From the NCBI GenBank assembly GCA_025331565.1, contig JAFREQ010000030.1, forward strand, positions 1 to 64,000: a stretch of DNA of 64,000 nucleotides. The letters are read 5' to 3'. Numbering within the stretch: position 1 is the stretch's first letter; the number at the start of each line of letters is the position of its first letter. Shown one piece after another: positions 1-13,200 of this stretch. The position numbers were made by a program, and so were the translations under genes. This DNA is from Holacanthus passer (lineage: Eukaryota > Chordata > Actinopteri > Pomacanthidae). The notes below the pieces were generated by a model. The model saw only the letters and a program-made list of their open reading frames with translations. It was not told the origin of the DNA and did no database searches.

Positions 1-2208
1 AGCCAACAAGCAGCTTCATTAGTTGGCTATTTACTAGTAAACGAAAAAACGGGTACATTTCAGCCAATCACAATCAGTTAGTTTCTGGAGTGTAATAAAC
101 TTAAACATTTCTGTTTAAGCTATAATATCAATATAAATAATAAAGTTTGTGGACAGTCAAATTTGATGTTTCTGTTTAGCTTAGCCTTTATTTTCCAACC
201 TCACACAGACGACTTTTGTTCAAAAGTATTATGATCTCAATTATAACACTTGTTATTATGCTTTAACTTCGGTGTAGCTGGTTTAATAACTGAGGCCAGA
301 TGCTCCTGTTAGCATCGTTAGCTTAGATCAACCTCCGCTGTCTCCAAGACAACTCTCTTGTAAAAGCATGCATAACTGTTAATTGAGAAAATTCACCTGT
401 CAGAACAACCACTTTCCCTGTAAAGAAAATCAGTGCAGTACATGATTTTGGCATGATTTGGAACCACAGGAACTTTTTAACATCGGCTGGTAATCCAATT
501 AAACATCACAAACTTCTCTCTGACTTGCTGACAGCTGTCTTTGTTCCACTGCAGGTAGCTGTAATCAAATATGAGGCACACACATATAACCAAGACTCAG
601 TTTCACAGGACAATGCGAGAGCAAATCCAGCTGCAAGGTCAGCAGCAAAATATCATGAAACACCTATTCACATTATAAAACTTTCATTGCCACAGCTGAT
701 GTTTTAATTTGCAGTGACATGCCTCTCCTGAGGAGAGCCTGTACTTGAAGAAATCTGGTTGTTATATCACTAACAATGCTTGGTATGGTCCAGATGGTAT
801 GGTCTTGGTATGGTGATGACCATATGTCAAAAGGAGGGATGTGTACAGAAGTCAACAAACACTGGCAAAAAACCCCAAAAGCATCCGCTGTGTAGTTATC
901 CCTCACTATGTGGAAGCATGAGCAGCTCTGTATTGGATTTAGGTAAATTTATACTCCAGCAACCTGTTGATCGGCTGGAGAGGATGCTGAGCAGGATATC
1001 ATGTATGTTGTACGTATGTATGTATGTATGTATGTAAGTGCACATTTGAGGCAGATTCAAAAGATTCTTGTTTTAAAACAAGTCCGCTGTAAAACATTAC
1101 AAGGTAGTTGTAGACTGAGACCAATTAAGCTAACATTAGCTTAATTAGCTAGTTAGCTAGAGCTAATAAAAGCCGACAAAAACTGCAGTTGTCGGCTGAA
1201 ATGAGAAACCTGCTTGTGTCTACCTCTGTTTGAAATCACGGACAGGGGTTAGCGAATGGTCAAGTCATTTAACAAGGACAATGCAGCTACAATAAGCATA
1301 GTTTGAGCTGCTCACAACTGTGATTGAATTGAACATTTTTGCAATTATCACCTCTTCAAGCTCTCAGTGAGGACGCATGTACATCAGTGTTCTACCTTAA
1401 TGTTCATTACTGACTTGGGAAATAATAGTTGTCATAGAACATTTAATCTTGTCAGATGAATGAAAAAACATAATTAGGTCACATAACAACTGAGCAATCT
1501 CCATGAGAACTGAACAAAATAAGTTCTGACTACAACAATACAATACAAATTTTCATGAAATTTCTGACATATGTCAAACAATATATAAAACTTAATCGAA
1601 CATGAATGACAATTGATTGTTTTTTTCAGTTTAAAATGTTCAGCTGTTATTATTTTAAGATATATATATGTATAAAAGACAAAGCAACTTTTCCATTCAT
1701 ACGCAGAAATAAACGTGACTAGACAGCTATTGGACACGCTGTCATAGACGTCACTATTCCATCTGATTGACGGTGAGTTACAACGAATCTGGCGTCTAAC
1801 CGTGTTTTGCACGAGCCAATGACCATCTGGAATTCATTGTTTGCGGAAGTTGTGAGACGGTTATCCACGCTGCGAGTTTTGATCACACGTTTTGATAAAA
1901 CTGCCACTTTTACCGTCGATAAAATGTACAGAACACATTTTAAGAGATGTACTTTGTTTACCAGTATTCATTTCATGTAGAGGGCCGTTAAAAAGCTAGT
2001 TTTGACTGTCATCTTTATTCACGTGTCGCCCGCGTGGGTCACTCCTCTGTCTGTCTAAACACCCGCTCGGTTTCTCTTCGCTGTTTTCAGCCATTTCGTA
2101 CATTTGATATTTCATCTGATATACCGAATCCAGTCGTCGGCTAACTGCTGTTCCCATATTAGCAGCGGACTCTCCGAGCAGAGGAAGCGGGGGTGCTCAC
2201 AGGTTAAC
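1..2208. other. Upstream intergenic region and probable b3gntl1 5' flank
   Basis: No gene is supported here. The open frames are short, overlap on both strands and resemble no family I recognise. A short GTAT tetranucleotide run lies near 1008-1037. From about 1980 the sequence becomes richer in CpG and leads directly into the first coding exon of b3gntl1 at 2209, so the promoter and 5'UTR of that gene probably lie within about 1820-2208. No TATA box is evident. The transcription start cannot be placed from the sequence alone. Confidence 0.5.
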
Positions 2209-4259
2209 ATGAACTCAGCGAAGCGGCTCCGTACCTCGGATGGTGAAGCGGAAACATCGTCAGGCGGATCGGAGGAGAGGAGGAGTGCGGTGGATGTGGT
2301 GGGTAATGGGTCGACACTCACTAACACACAGCTAACAGCGATGTGCTGATCTAAGGAGACTTCTTAGGTGTTACTGTAAACACCTACTCTTGAGTTGAAG
2401 CTGTTGGATCAGATTTTTTCTGTGCACACACACACAATTTGTCCACAAGTCTATACAAGTCATCTTTAAGAAATGTCACTGCAGCAGTTTTCCTCATTTT
2501 CTAAATGAATCCCTGAACTGATTATTTATATTATCTTTGTTATTTGGTATTCAGGCTGCTTGTTTGTGCATTGATTAGTTGAACTGACTGTAGAATCCCT
2601 CTGTGTTTTCTGTGCTCAGAGTATTGTCATGCCAATGTACAATGCATCCTGTTGGCTGGATGAATGTCTGCAAGCCATATTACAACAAGACTTCACTGGA
2701 ACCATTGAGCTCTCTGTCTTTGATGACGCAAGCACTGTAAGTTTGTTTGTGTGCATATTCACACATGTATGTAATTTGTCTCCGAATATTAAACCTTGGT
2801 TAAAGTTCAGTAAACTCCACAGAGGATAAGTACCTGGGATTCCCTGCCAGTACATCAGAACTGAAGCAGTTTCTTGGATGAGAAGTGGAACATCTTTAAG
2901 CATCTACAACCAAGTCCGGCGGCCGTCGATTCAACCCCTATTTGAGTACCTCAGTGGAAGTTCAAATCTGCTGTGCATGTATTCTTTAGGATGACTCCAG
3001 GAAAGTGGTGGAGGGCTGGAAGGAGAGGCTGGAGGCGAGGGGCATCGCAGTCGTGATCTCCGGCCACAACTCTGCACAACCAAAAGGAGGTCTGTAGACC
3101 ATTAGGTTGTTGATCAGCAGTTGATCTGACTTTTGCAGGATTTTGTATGGGAAGCCAAATAGGCTGAATGAAAGAATAGACAAAGGAAAGGAAATTAACA
3201 GACAGTTCAGCCATAAAATCAGCAAAACTTTGCTTATAATTTGAACATGAAAGCTCACTCTAGCTCATTACTCCCTTGACTATTGACACATTCCCAGAAG
3301 ATAATGTGACCAGTTTTGTTCTAGTGTTCACAAGACCTGATGTTTTCTGTTTCCAATCTTAGTATCTTTCTAGGAAGGCAGGTAGATGGGATTGAAAGCC
3401 TAAGACAAAGTTAGTAAGTGGGCCTGGAGTTGAGATTACATTGTAAAAAATGTTCGCAATTCAGTGAGTGACTGAGGAAAATGAGTAATGTATATTTTGC
3501 AATGCTGATTTCTGCTTTTAAACTATACAGAACAATTGAAAGGTAAATAATTTTGGGTTGCTTCAGAGGCTTTTGAATTTTTAACCATCAATACCAGCAA
3601 TTTGCCAATGGATGGCAATGGTACACCATATATGGAAACAGTTTTCCTAAAAACGCAAAAATGGTGAGATCTCTAAGATCTTATCGAAAAAAATCTCTTT
3701 GAAAAATATCATGAAGATAGTTTCAATATGAATTTGCATTCTAATCATATTTTGGATACATTTATGTTGGCATTGAATATGTGTCACTGGTCTACTCTCT
3801 GAGTCTACTTCAATAGATTTAAGTTATAAAAGCAAAAGAAATGAATAATCCATGCAAATAAAATGGCATTTTCTTCAAAAGTATTTATTAACTGGAGTGC
3901 TCTGTAAAATAACCTTTGGACATATATGCTATGTAAGGCAAGTGAAATATGCACAGTATTTTATAAACTTAAATTACAATTTGACAAGCTAATCCAAATT
4001 TAAACATACTGTTTAGCTAGAAAATTGATTTTGAAATTTACAAATTTTGAAAATGACATTGTTTTTTTGTTTCCACATGTGTAATGGTTGAGTAGGATAA
4101 TTATTAACTTATGGCCCAATGGAAATAGTTAGCCTGATAAGCAACAAATATAGAACAAATATAAACATACACTGTTCTTTTGTCTTTCAGTGGGATATGC
4201 AAAGAATAAGGCAATATCTCAGAGTTGTGGACAATACTTGTGCTTTCAGGATGCGGTAA

Positions 4260-4290
<31 letters not shown>

Positions 4291-7200
4291 CGTGCGTGTG
4301 TTCACGCGCATGTCAGGCAGAGGATGGTATTGATGAGAGGAAAACAAGTGAGGGAGATAAACTATCCTGGCTTGCTAAAGTCATTGGTTCAATAGTTGAT
4401 AATCAGCTGAAATCATTCCAGTCAATCAAGAAATTGTGTGTCCACACCACTCTGGTTTCATAGTTAAAAATAGTAGTGTGACTGCTGTTACTTTGGTTAC
4501 ACATGATACAATATCTGCTGTTGACCGCGATCTGCCCTCTTTGTAGACTGAACAAAGGCATTTGATACTGTTGACTGTGCTGTGCTCCAACAGAGGCTAT
4601 GCAATATTGGTTTTGATTCTAAGTCCTGTAAATGGTATCAGGACGACCTGTCGCACAGAAAGCAATGTTTGATTTTGAGAAATGATCGTTGTGTATTTTT
4701 ACCACTGTCAAAAGGGGGTTCAAGAAGGTTGAATACTGGGTCCTGTCTTGTTCACATTTCATATTAACAGTATTACATCCTCTATAACAAATTGTAAGGC
4801 CCATCCATATTCAGATGATACAGTTCTGTATTGCTTTGCTAGTACTGCACACTCAGCAATTTAATTCCTGTTTTTTGTTGTTTGGTTTTTGTTTTTTATG
4901 TTTGTTTTTTCTGATGAGAGGGCTCATCAGAGATGCGCAAGGATGAGCTCCAGGGCCACTAGCGCTACTGGCCCCAGAGCTCCAGAGGAGAGCTAATGGG
5001 AGCCTCAGTAAGTCTCAGGTTATTATTTATTGGATTTTTTTTGTTTGCTTGTTTTTTGTTTGTTTTTAATATTTCATTTCTTTTATTTTTTCTAAAGAAG
5101 ACCACAGAGCTGGAGAGGGAAAGAGAGATCCCACTCTGATGTACTCTGACCATCTCAGGTTATTTTTATTATTGGATTAAAAAAAATAAATAAATAATTG
5201 TTGTTTTTGCCTTTTTGTGTTTCTTTTTGAACGATTTTTTTTGTGTGTTTGGTGTTTTTTGTTTTTTTCAACAAGACCACAGAGCCGGAGAGGACTCCCA
5301 CTCTGCCCTGAGTTTTATTACTGTTAACAGTTATGCTACTCATCACTGCATCATTTAGGAAAAGGTTTAATTTTAATTTTGTTATTTGTGGAAATTTCCA
5401 AACAGACTGCCCGAGGGGTACCCTGGCCGGGAATCGAACCCGGGTCGCGGCGGTGTGAACGCCGAATCCTAACCACTAGACTACCATTAGGGTTTTTGAT
5501 GGGCATTGTTCATTTTCCTGTTGTGGAAAAATGGAAATTTGATTTAGATTTGATTGATTTAGGGTATTTTTTTCACCGATAAGTCAAATGTCATGGTATG
5601 ACATGACCATCTATGATGGAGAAACCGGATCACCCGGAGAAAACCGCAACACCATGATGCAAACAAGTCTGGCCTCTGCTGGACTTAATAGATGGGCAGG
5701 ATGGTGGTATATGATGGCCCTTCATGGGTCATCTCATATCTGGGCAGTGGCTGGAACATGGGCTCTGCAAACCATGCTTCCTGTGCATCTAAGATGCGTT
5801 TAGCTGCTCTAGAGATGGTACGAGGGGGGGGAGTGGGCTGCAGCGCCAGGCCTTGCATCCTTAGCTTCTCTGAAGCCTTATGGATTTCATGCTGAGCAAA
5901 CTGCTGGACTTGTCTGTCCCTGGCAGCAGTCTGCTCTCGAAGCCTTGCCGCAGCATCACATTCTTCCCTTTTCACCCGCTCACGGTAAGCACGCTTTTCA
6001 GCTGCCATGGAGGCATTGAAGCTATCCACGTTCCTTCGAGCATCTCTGGCCTTCCGAGCCTTCAGTCGTTCGCCTTCCAAAGATAATCTCTCAGCTTCCA
6101 TGGTAGCCTGAAGCTCACGGACACTTCTCTCGTGCTCTGCAGCTTTCCTCTGCCTTTGCTCCAACACCATATTCTGGTTGTAGGCAGAAATGGAGCGAAG
6201 TTCGGCAGCCCTCTCCTCCTTTCCCTCTGCCGCCTCTCGAATTCTGCCAGACTCAGAGCCTCATCGCTGAGACGTTTCTCTTCGTCTCTCAGAGCCATAG
6301 CAGCAGCCTGCTCCTTCTTTGAGAGTGCCAGTCTCTCCCAAACAGTCTGTTTTGGTATCTGCTGCTTCCTGAACCTTTCTTGCTGTTCAGTCTTTCTCTG
6401 CACATACCTCTGCTCTAATTCAAACTGTTCACGTCTGGCTCTCTCCTCCACCATCCTGTCTATTTTCTTCTGTCTCTCTGCGTTGAGCTTATCTCTGGAG
6501 ATATTCTCCTGTTGCTCTTTCAAGAGATCCTCTTTAGCTTCAGCCTTTAATTTGGCCTTATGCTTCTGCTCCTGGACATATTTTTGTGCATGTCCTCGCG
6601 TTCTTTTGTCTCTTCCAGGGCCTGCTCTCTCTCGAGTTGCTTCTTCTGGTCCCTTTCTCTAATTTGATAGCGGCGATATTCCTGCACAGCCCTGGCTCGA
6701 CGTGTTCTCTGACGGATCTCCTCCCGATCCCGCCTCAGAGCTTCTTCGTGGCTGAGCTGTGCCTTCATGTTATCAACCTGCTGTTTGTGTTGTTCGACTT
6801 CCTTTTGCTTGTTCTTCATGGCGATGAGAGCCATGTTGTCCATGTCGGTGTGCATCCTCAAGAGTCTGCTTTTTGTCTGGTTGTCCATGGTGTTGTGCAG
6901 CTGCTGAGCATTGTCCATGCTGTCCCGCCGTTTCAGCCACCGGACCTTGAGGACTTTCTCCTCTGTACCAGATGGATATCGTTCCACTCTTGCCTGCATA
7001 TTGTACACTTCTGTAACTGATAAAAGCTAACGGTGTACCTTGGTGTTTGAAATTGTTGTAGCTCAATTTCAGTATCTCGCCTGTGTGCACTATGTGCGTT
7101 GAGATTTGACAGTTTTACGAAACTGAATGAGTTTGGTTACAAAATTAGGGTCTATTTATAAACTTTTTGAATCCAAGATCAAAGCACATGACATTCACTG

Positions 7201-10200
7201 CCTTTGATCTTGAGCTTTGTTGTTTTATGTTTTATATTGTGACATCATCACCTTCACTGCCTTTGATCTTGAGCTTCATTGTTTTTTTTTTTATCTTATG
7301 CTGTGACATCACCAAAGCCAAACAAAACAAAAAACAAAAAATAGACACAATGCTACAGAGACTTCCATGTGCCATTTTATCTGCTTCAGGCACTCTTGAC
7401 CTTGACCTCTTTTTGGGCTCATTGCTTCCATGGTATCTTTGTAATGAGGTTATCAAACAAAAAATTTGGGGAGACTTTTAATATGTTTTTTTTTTTGGAC
7501 CCTCCTCTTGACTGTAATGCCCTGACAGTTATGGTAAACATAGCAAAATGTCATCAAGCACCAAGGCTTTTTTTCTGTAATTGTACCTATTGTTACTATG
7601 GTGATAGGAGTTATTAATACACCAGCAGAGGGGAGCAATGACTGACATTCCTACATGTAAGCTACACTTGTATGGTGTTTGTTTTATAGCAGGATTTTGA
7701 TAGAGGAAGACCCACATGATACTGGATGTACATGTTAACGGAGCTTTGCTACAGTCTTTAATTATAAGCATTAAGTATAACCTATTTGAGTTATACTTCA
7801 GTTAGAAGTATTAGTTTCTTCAGTTAGAAGTATTACAGTTTCTTCAGTTAGAAGTATTACAGTAATTTTTGGCCAGACATTCTTGCGCCACTGTCAGGCT
7901 GAGTGACATTGAATCATAAACCGAGAAGTCCTTAACACGTTACTTTGTATTAACACATTAATACTTTGTAGCTCCACCCAACGTTGCTTAGGACAATTTC
8001 AATAAATCATCATAATGCATGTTTCCAACCAACTGCTTTTATGTGAATTATGAAGTATTGAATTGAAAAAATAATGGAAAGGGTAAAAAAGCATCTGTCA
8101 TTTAAGTCATACGCAGAAATCACGGGGGGGACAGGGGGTCCGGACCCCCCCAATCCTGGAAAATTGTAGAATTGCCCCCCAGTATTCATATCATTGTAAA
8201 CTTATAACTTTGTACCATAATGTAATATACGCAAACCTTGCAGTGGTTTAGTCCACTGCCGACCAACCCGTTACTTCCGATTTATAATTTAAGTTTATAA
8301 AATACTGTGCATATTTCACTTGCCTTATATGTCCAAAGGTTATTTTTCAGAGCACTCCAGTTAATAAATACTACAGAAGAAAATTTTGCTTTATTTGGAT
8401 GGATTTATTTCTTTTGCTTTTATAATTTATTTTGTCATCTATGTCCAAATCTATTGAAGTGGACTAGACCAGTGACACATATTCAATGCCTACATAAATG
8501 TATCCAAAATATGATTATAATGCAAATTCATACTGAAACTAGCTTCATGATATTCTTCAATGAGATTTTGTTAGATGAGATGAGATAAGATTCCACTAGC
8601 TGTCTCCACCTGTCCCTGTCTTGTGTGATGGACTGTGCCTCTCCCCATGACATACCCATCTCTGCCAGCTCGGTTGTAGCGGTTCTTTACCAGGTGGTCT
8701 TTGGCCTCCCTCTCTTTCTTTTACCAGGTGGTGTCCAATGTAGATCTATTCTGGGTGTACCGTTTTTATCCATTGTGAAGTTGTGGCCCAGCCATCGTAA
8801 TCTTCTTTTCTTTATCTCGTGGGTAATATTCAGCCTTTAATTTGGCCTTATGCTTCTGCTCCTGGACATATTTTTTGTGCATGTCCTCGCGTTCTTTTGT
8901 CTCTTCCAGGGCCTGCTCTCTCTCGAGTTGCTTCTTCTGGTCCCTTTCTCTAATTTGATAGCGGCGATATTCCTGCACAGCCCTGGCTCGACGTGTTCTC
9001 TGACGGATCTCCTCCCGATCCCGCCTCAGAGCTTCTTCGTGGCTGAGCTGTGCCTTCATGTTATCAACCTGCTGTTTGTGTTGTTCGACTTCCTTTTGCT
9101 TGTTCTTCATGGCGATGAGAGCCATGTTGTCCATGTCGGTGTGCATCCTCAAGAGTCTGCTTTTTGTCTGGCTGTCCATGGTGTTGTGCAGCTGCTGAGC
9201 ATTGTCCACGCTGTCCCGCCGTTTCAGCCACCGGACCTTGAGGACTTTCTCCTCTGTACCAGATGGATATCGTTCCACTCTTGCCTGCATATTGTACACT
9301 TCTGTAACTGATAAAAGCTAACGGTGTACCTTGGTGTTTGAAATTGTTGTAACTCAATTTCAGTATCTCGCCTGTGTGCACTATGTGCGTTGAGATTTGA
9401 CAGTTTTACGAAACTGAATGAGTTTGGTTACAAAATTAGGGAGCTATTTCTCCTCGTCTCTCAGAGTCATAGCAGCAGCCTGCTCCTTCCTTTCTTTGCT
9501 CTCTGTGTTGAGCTTATTTCTGGAGATATCCTCCTGTTGCTCTTTCCAGAGATCCTTTTTAGCGTCAGCCTTTAATTTGGCCTTACACTTCTCCTCCTGG
9601 ACATCTGGACATTGCTTCCACGTGTCCTTGAGTTCTTTTGTCTCTTCCAGGGCCTGCTCTCTCTCGAGCTGCTTCTTCAGGTCCTTTTCTCTCATTTGAT
9701 AGTGATGATATTCCTGCACAGCCCTGGCTCGACGTGTTCTCTGACCGATCTCCTCCTTGCATATTTTTTTTTTTCGTATATTTTTTAAATTTAAAAGTAC
9801 ATTTGAAATGTACATTTCCGTATTTGGTAAAAAAGTTTATGGCGTTGCTGCTGCCTTTGATTTAGACCGTTTGTTTATGCTATGAGTGCTATTTTTATTG
9901 CTTCAGACACTTTTTTTGGGTGAGTTTCAAAATTAGTTAAATTTGCCTAACAACGTCACCAAACTAATCATTTCTTTTAGGACAATCCTCAGATAACCTA
10001 TTTGTTCAACTTCAAGTTTGTTTGAATAGCATAATTTCATATAAAATATCAGTTGAAAGTGATCTAAGAAAACAAAGGTGTCCAGAGAGTCATACAATAC
10101 AGTCAGTAAAAGAAGGCAAAGTGAGAAAGTTTTTTTTCTTAAAGGAACCTAGTGTATATTTGTTGTCACATGGTACTGAATACTTAATATAATTAACATG

Positions 10201-13200
10201 TCATATGTGTTTGAATTTATATTTTTGTACTCCAGGATGACATTATGTTGCCCGGAAGAGTTGGTCTGCAGTATGAGGCATCTCTCCTTCAGCCAAACTC
10301 TGTAAGTTCTCCCTCAAGTATTTGCTTACTCACTTCCTTCTCCCTCTGTTGTACTCTGCCTACCACCCTCCTCCCCTTATTTTCTCCTCACCTCTCTCCC
10401 TAAAAATTGAAGATATTCATGTTTTTTGCATCAGTCAGCACATGTGTGTGTTTCCTTTTTTATTTACCGTAAAGGTTTGTTGGGCATCTCTAACAGTAAC
10501 ATGTGACAGACATTGGCATGAAAATCTGAGGTCACAAATATGATTTGATTTTTTAAAAATTATTATTATTTCTTTGTGTGAGGAAACTGGAGCACCAGGA
10601 GTAAACCTATACACATGAGGAGATGACACCCGTGCTAATCACCGAGTCATCATGGTGTCCTGAAAAAGGGAAAAGAGAAAAAACAAAATGGAATAGGGGA
10701 ATAAAGAGCAATGAAGAGATGAAGGGAGAGAAGGAAAGGGAAGGCAAGGGGAATGTCAGGGAGTCAGGCAGCAGAGTTAGGGGGCAGGATGGTCCAGATC
10801 ATATGTATGGGGGCCTCTGCTGGACTGGATAGATGGGCAGGAGACTCATTTGTTAGCGGTGATATTCCTGCATAGCCCTGGCTCCACGTGTTCTCTGACA
10901 GATCTCCTCCCATTCCCGCCTCAGAGCTTCTTGGTGCCTGAGCTGTGCCTTCATGTTATCAACCTGCTGTTTGTGTTCTTCCACTTCCTTTTGCTTTTTC
11001 TGCATGGCAATGATAGCCATGTTGTCCATGTCAGTATGCATCCTCAAGAGTCTGCTTTTCATTCATCCGTCCATGGCGTTGTGCAGCTGCTGAGCATTGT
11101 CCATGCTGTTTCAGCCACCAGATAATTGCCATGTTCTCCACCTCTCTATGCTGAGCTTTCCTCTGGAGATGGTGTCCTGTTTAGCTTTCCAATGGTTCTT
11201 TTTGACTTCTGCCTGAAGCTTCTGTCGATGTTGTTTGTGAAAGTCCTGGAGTACTTGTGTCTCTTGTCAGGCCTGCTGTTTCTCTTCCTGTTTCTGCAGT
11301 TCCCTTTTCTTACTTGGCATAGCTGATATTCTGGCCCAGCCCTGGCTTGATGTCTCCTATGATGGACCTGATGCTGTTTCAGAGTTTCACGCCTAAACAG
11401 CATCATCTTATCAATTTGCCGGTGGTCATATTAAGCCATTGATGATGTTCCACACAGCTTGTTTACATAATTCTGTATTGTTTTGTTAATTCAACAAAGG
11501 TTAAAATAAATCTAAAAGTTAAGGAAAGAAAAGGGGGAGAGAAGAATAAACAAATCACAAACACAATCAAAACAGTTCGCCATTTAATGCAGTTAATAAT
11601 ATTTCACGGGGGGGGGGCATGTGAACCAAAGGCCCTTTGGTATCTGTTTTCACAGGCTAAGGTAGAATTTGAGAAGAAAATTAGTAAATAATGAGTAAAT
11701 AATAATGACTGATAAATAAATAGAATAGAAAATAAAATTTAAAAAAACAACTAATAATAATAGTTTAGAAAATGTTCTAGCTGTGTACATTTTTTTTTAA
11801 TTTCATGCGAATTTCCCCACTGGGGGACGACTAAAGGAATATCTTATCTTATATCTTTTTTGTTTTTTATTTATTTCCAGCAGTGTCTCATTGTTCATCC
11901 CTAAGTTTCACATTGGGACACCACCCTTTGAAAAGGGAAAATTGCTAGCTAATTGATTAATTTCTTCTCATTCAACATACCAAACTCTAAATTTGAAACT
12001 CTGATTAATAATTAACTTAATAACTCCACCTTCTTAGTGATGGGACCTCTTCAAGCCAAGGACTTGAAGTTGTTGATCCTCTACACAGCAGTTCCATTAC
12101 CGTGGATACGTCTGTGATGTTTCTCTCCCTGCCTCCTGAAATCAACAACCAGCTGTCTTGTCTTGCTGATGTTGAGGTGCAAGTCGTTAGTGCACCAGTC
12201 TTCTAGCAGTTTGTGCTGTCCTTTGCAATACAGTCATGCGTGAATAAGGAGTACAGCAGTAGACTGTCAGTGGAGCAGTGGAGGTGTGATTTCCCATTCT
12301 GACATTCAGACTGTTCCCTGTCTGGGACAGTCCACATGTTGATGATATTTTGGGAGGACTGATTTTAGTTAGGAATGATTAAAGTCACCCACAATAATAA
12401 AGGCACCTTTAGGTGTGCTACTTCTTCTGTGTTTATAGCCTTGCTGAGGACATTAAAGTTGGGAGAGGCAGGCCGGCTCTCTTACCCCACTTCTGCTTGC
12501 AATCGCACCACTTGTCTGTCTTTTCTCATAAGAATGATATTTAAACGAGGGTGCATTGTCCTATGACCAGTGATGAGTTGCATCAGTGTCTCAGGATTGC
12601 CCTTACTACTTATGAGCCAAAATATGTTGAAATCAGGGCTGGGCGATATGGACTAAATTAATATCATGGTCTTTAACCCTCCCCATTCATATCATTGTAA
12701 ACCTATAATTTCTTATGATAGTATAATATACATTGAATTCATATGTGACAATGGTAGATGCAAAATAATGCAGTTCAGTGTTTTTAAAGAGCCGACCCAC
12801 CCTTCATATGTCTCACAGTGGTTTAGACCACTGCGACCAACCCGCTAGTTACAATTTGTAATTTAAGTTTGTAAAATATTGTGTATATTTCACTTGACTT
12901 ACACAGCATATGTGTCCAAAAGTGAAGTAAAATACCAGCCCTTGCCTGCAGTGACAGCTGTGTAGTTTTGGGACGTGCACCGCTGCCGCCACCACCTGCG
13001 CTTTTTTTGTCCCGGATCATTTGTTTTGTCCCGGGTCGCTTGTTTTATCCCGGATCACTTGTTTTGTCCCGGGTCGCTTGTTTTATCCCGGATCACTTGT
13101 TTTATCCCGGGTCGCTTGTTTTACCCCGGATCACTTGTTTTATCCCGGCTAGCTTGTTTTATCCCGGATCATTTGTTTTGTCCCGGGTCGCTTGTTTTAT

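Noticed and set aside
5590..5660. GAGAAACCGGATCACCCGGAGAAAACCGC as part of the coiled-coil duplication unit
   Set aside because: A weak relative near 10580 exists, but this string is a general vertebrate dispersed sequence, so it does not extend the duplicated unit.
6132..7020. Plus-strand Leu/Ser/Phe-rich frames of 144-176 codons
   Set aside because: They are shadows of the minus-strand coiled-coil gene. The same happens at 8850-9311.
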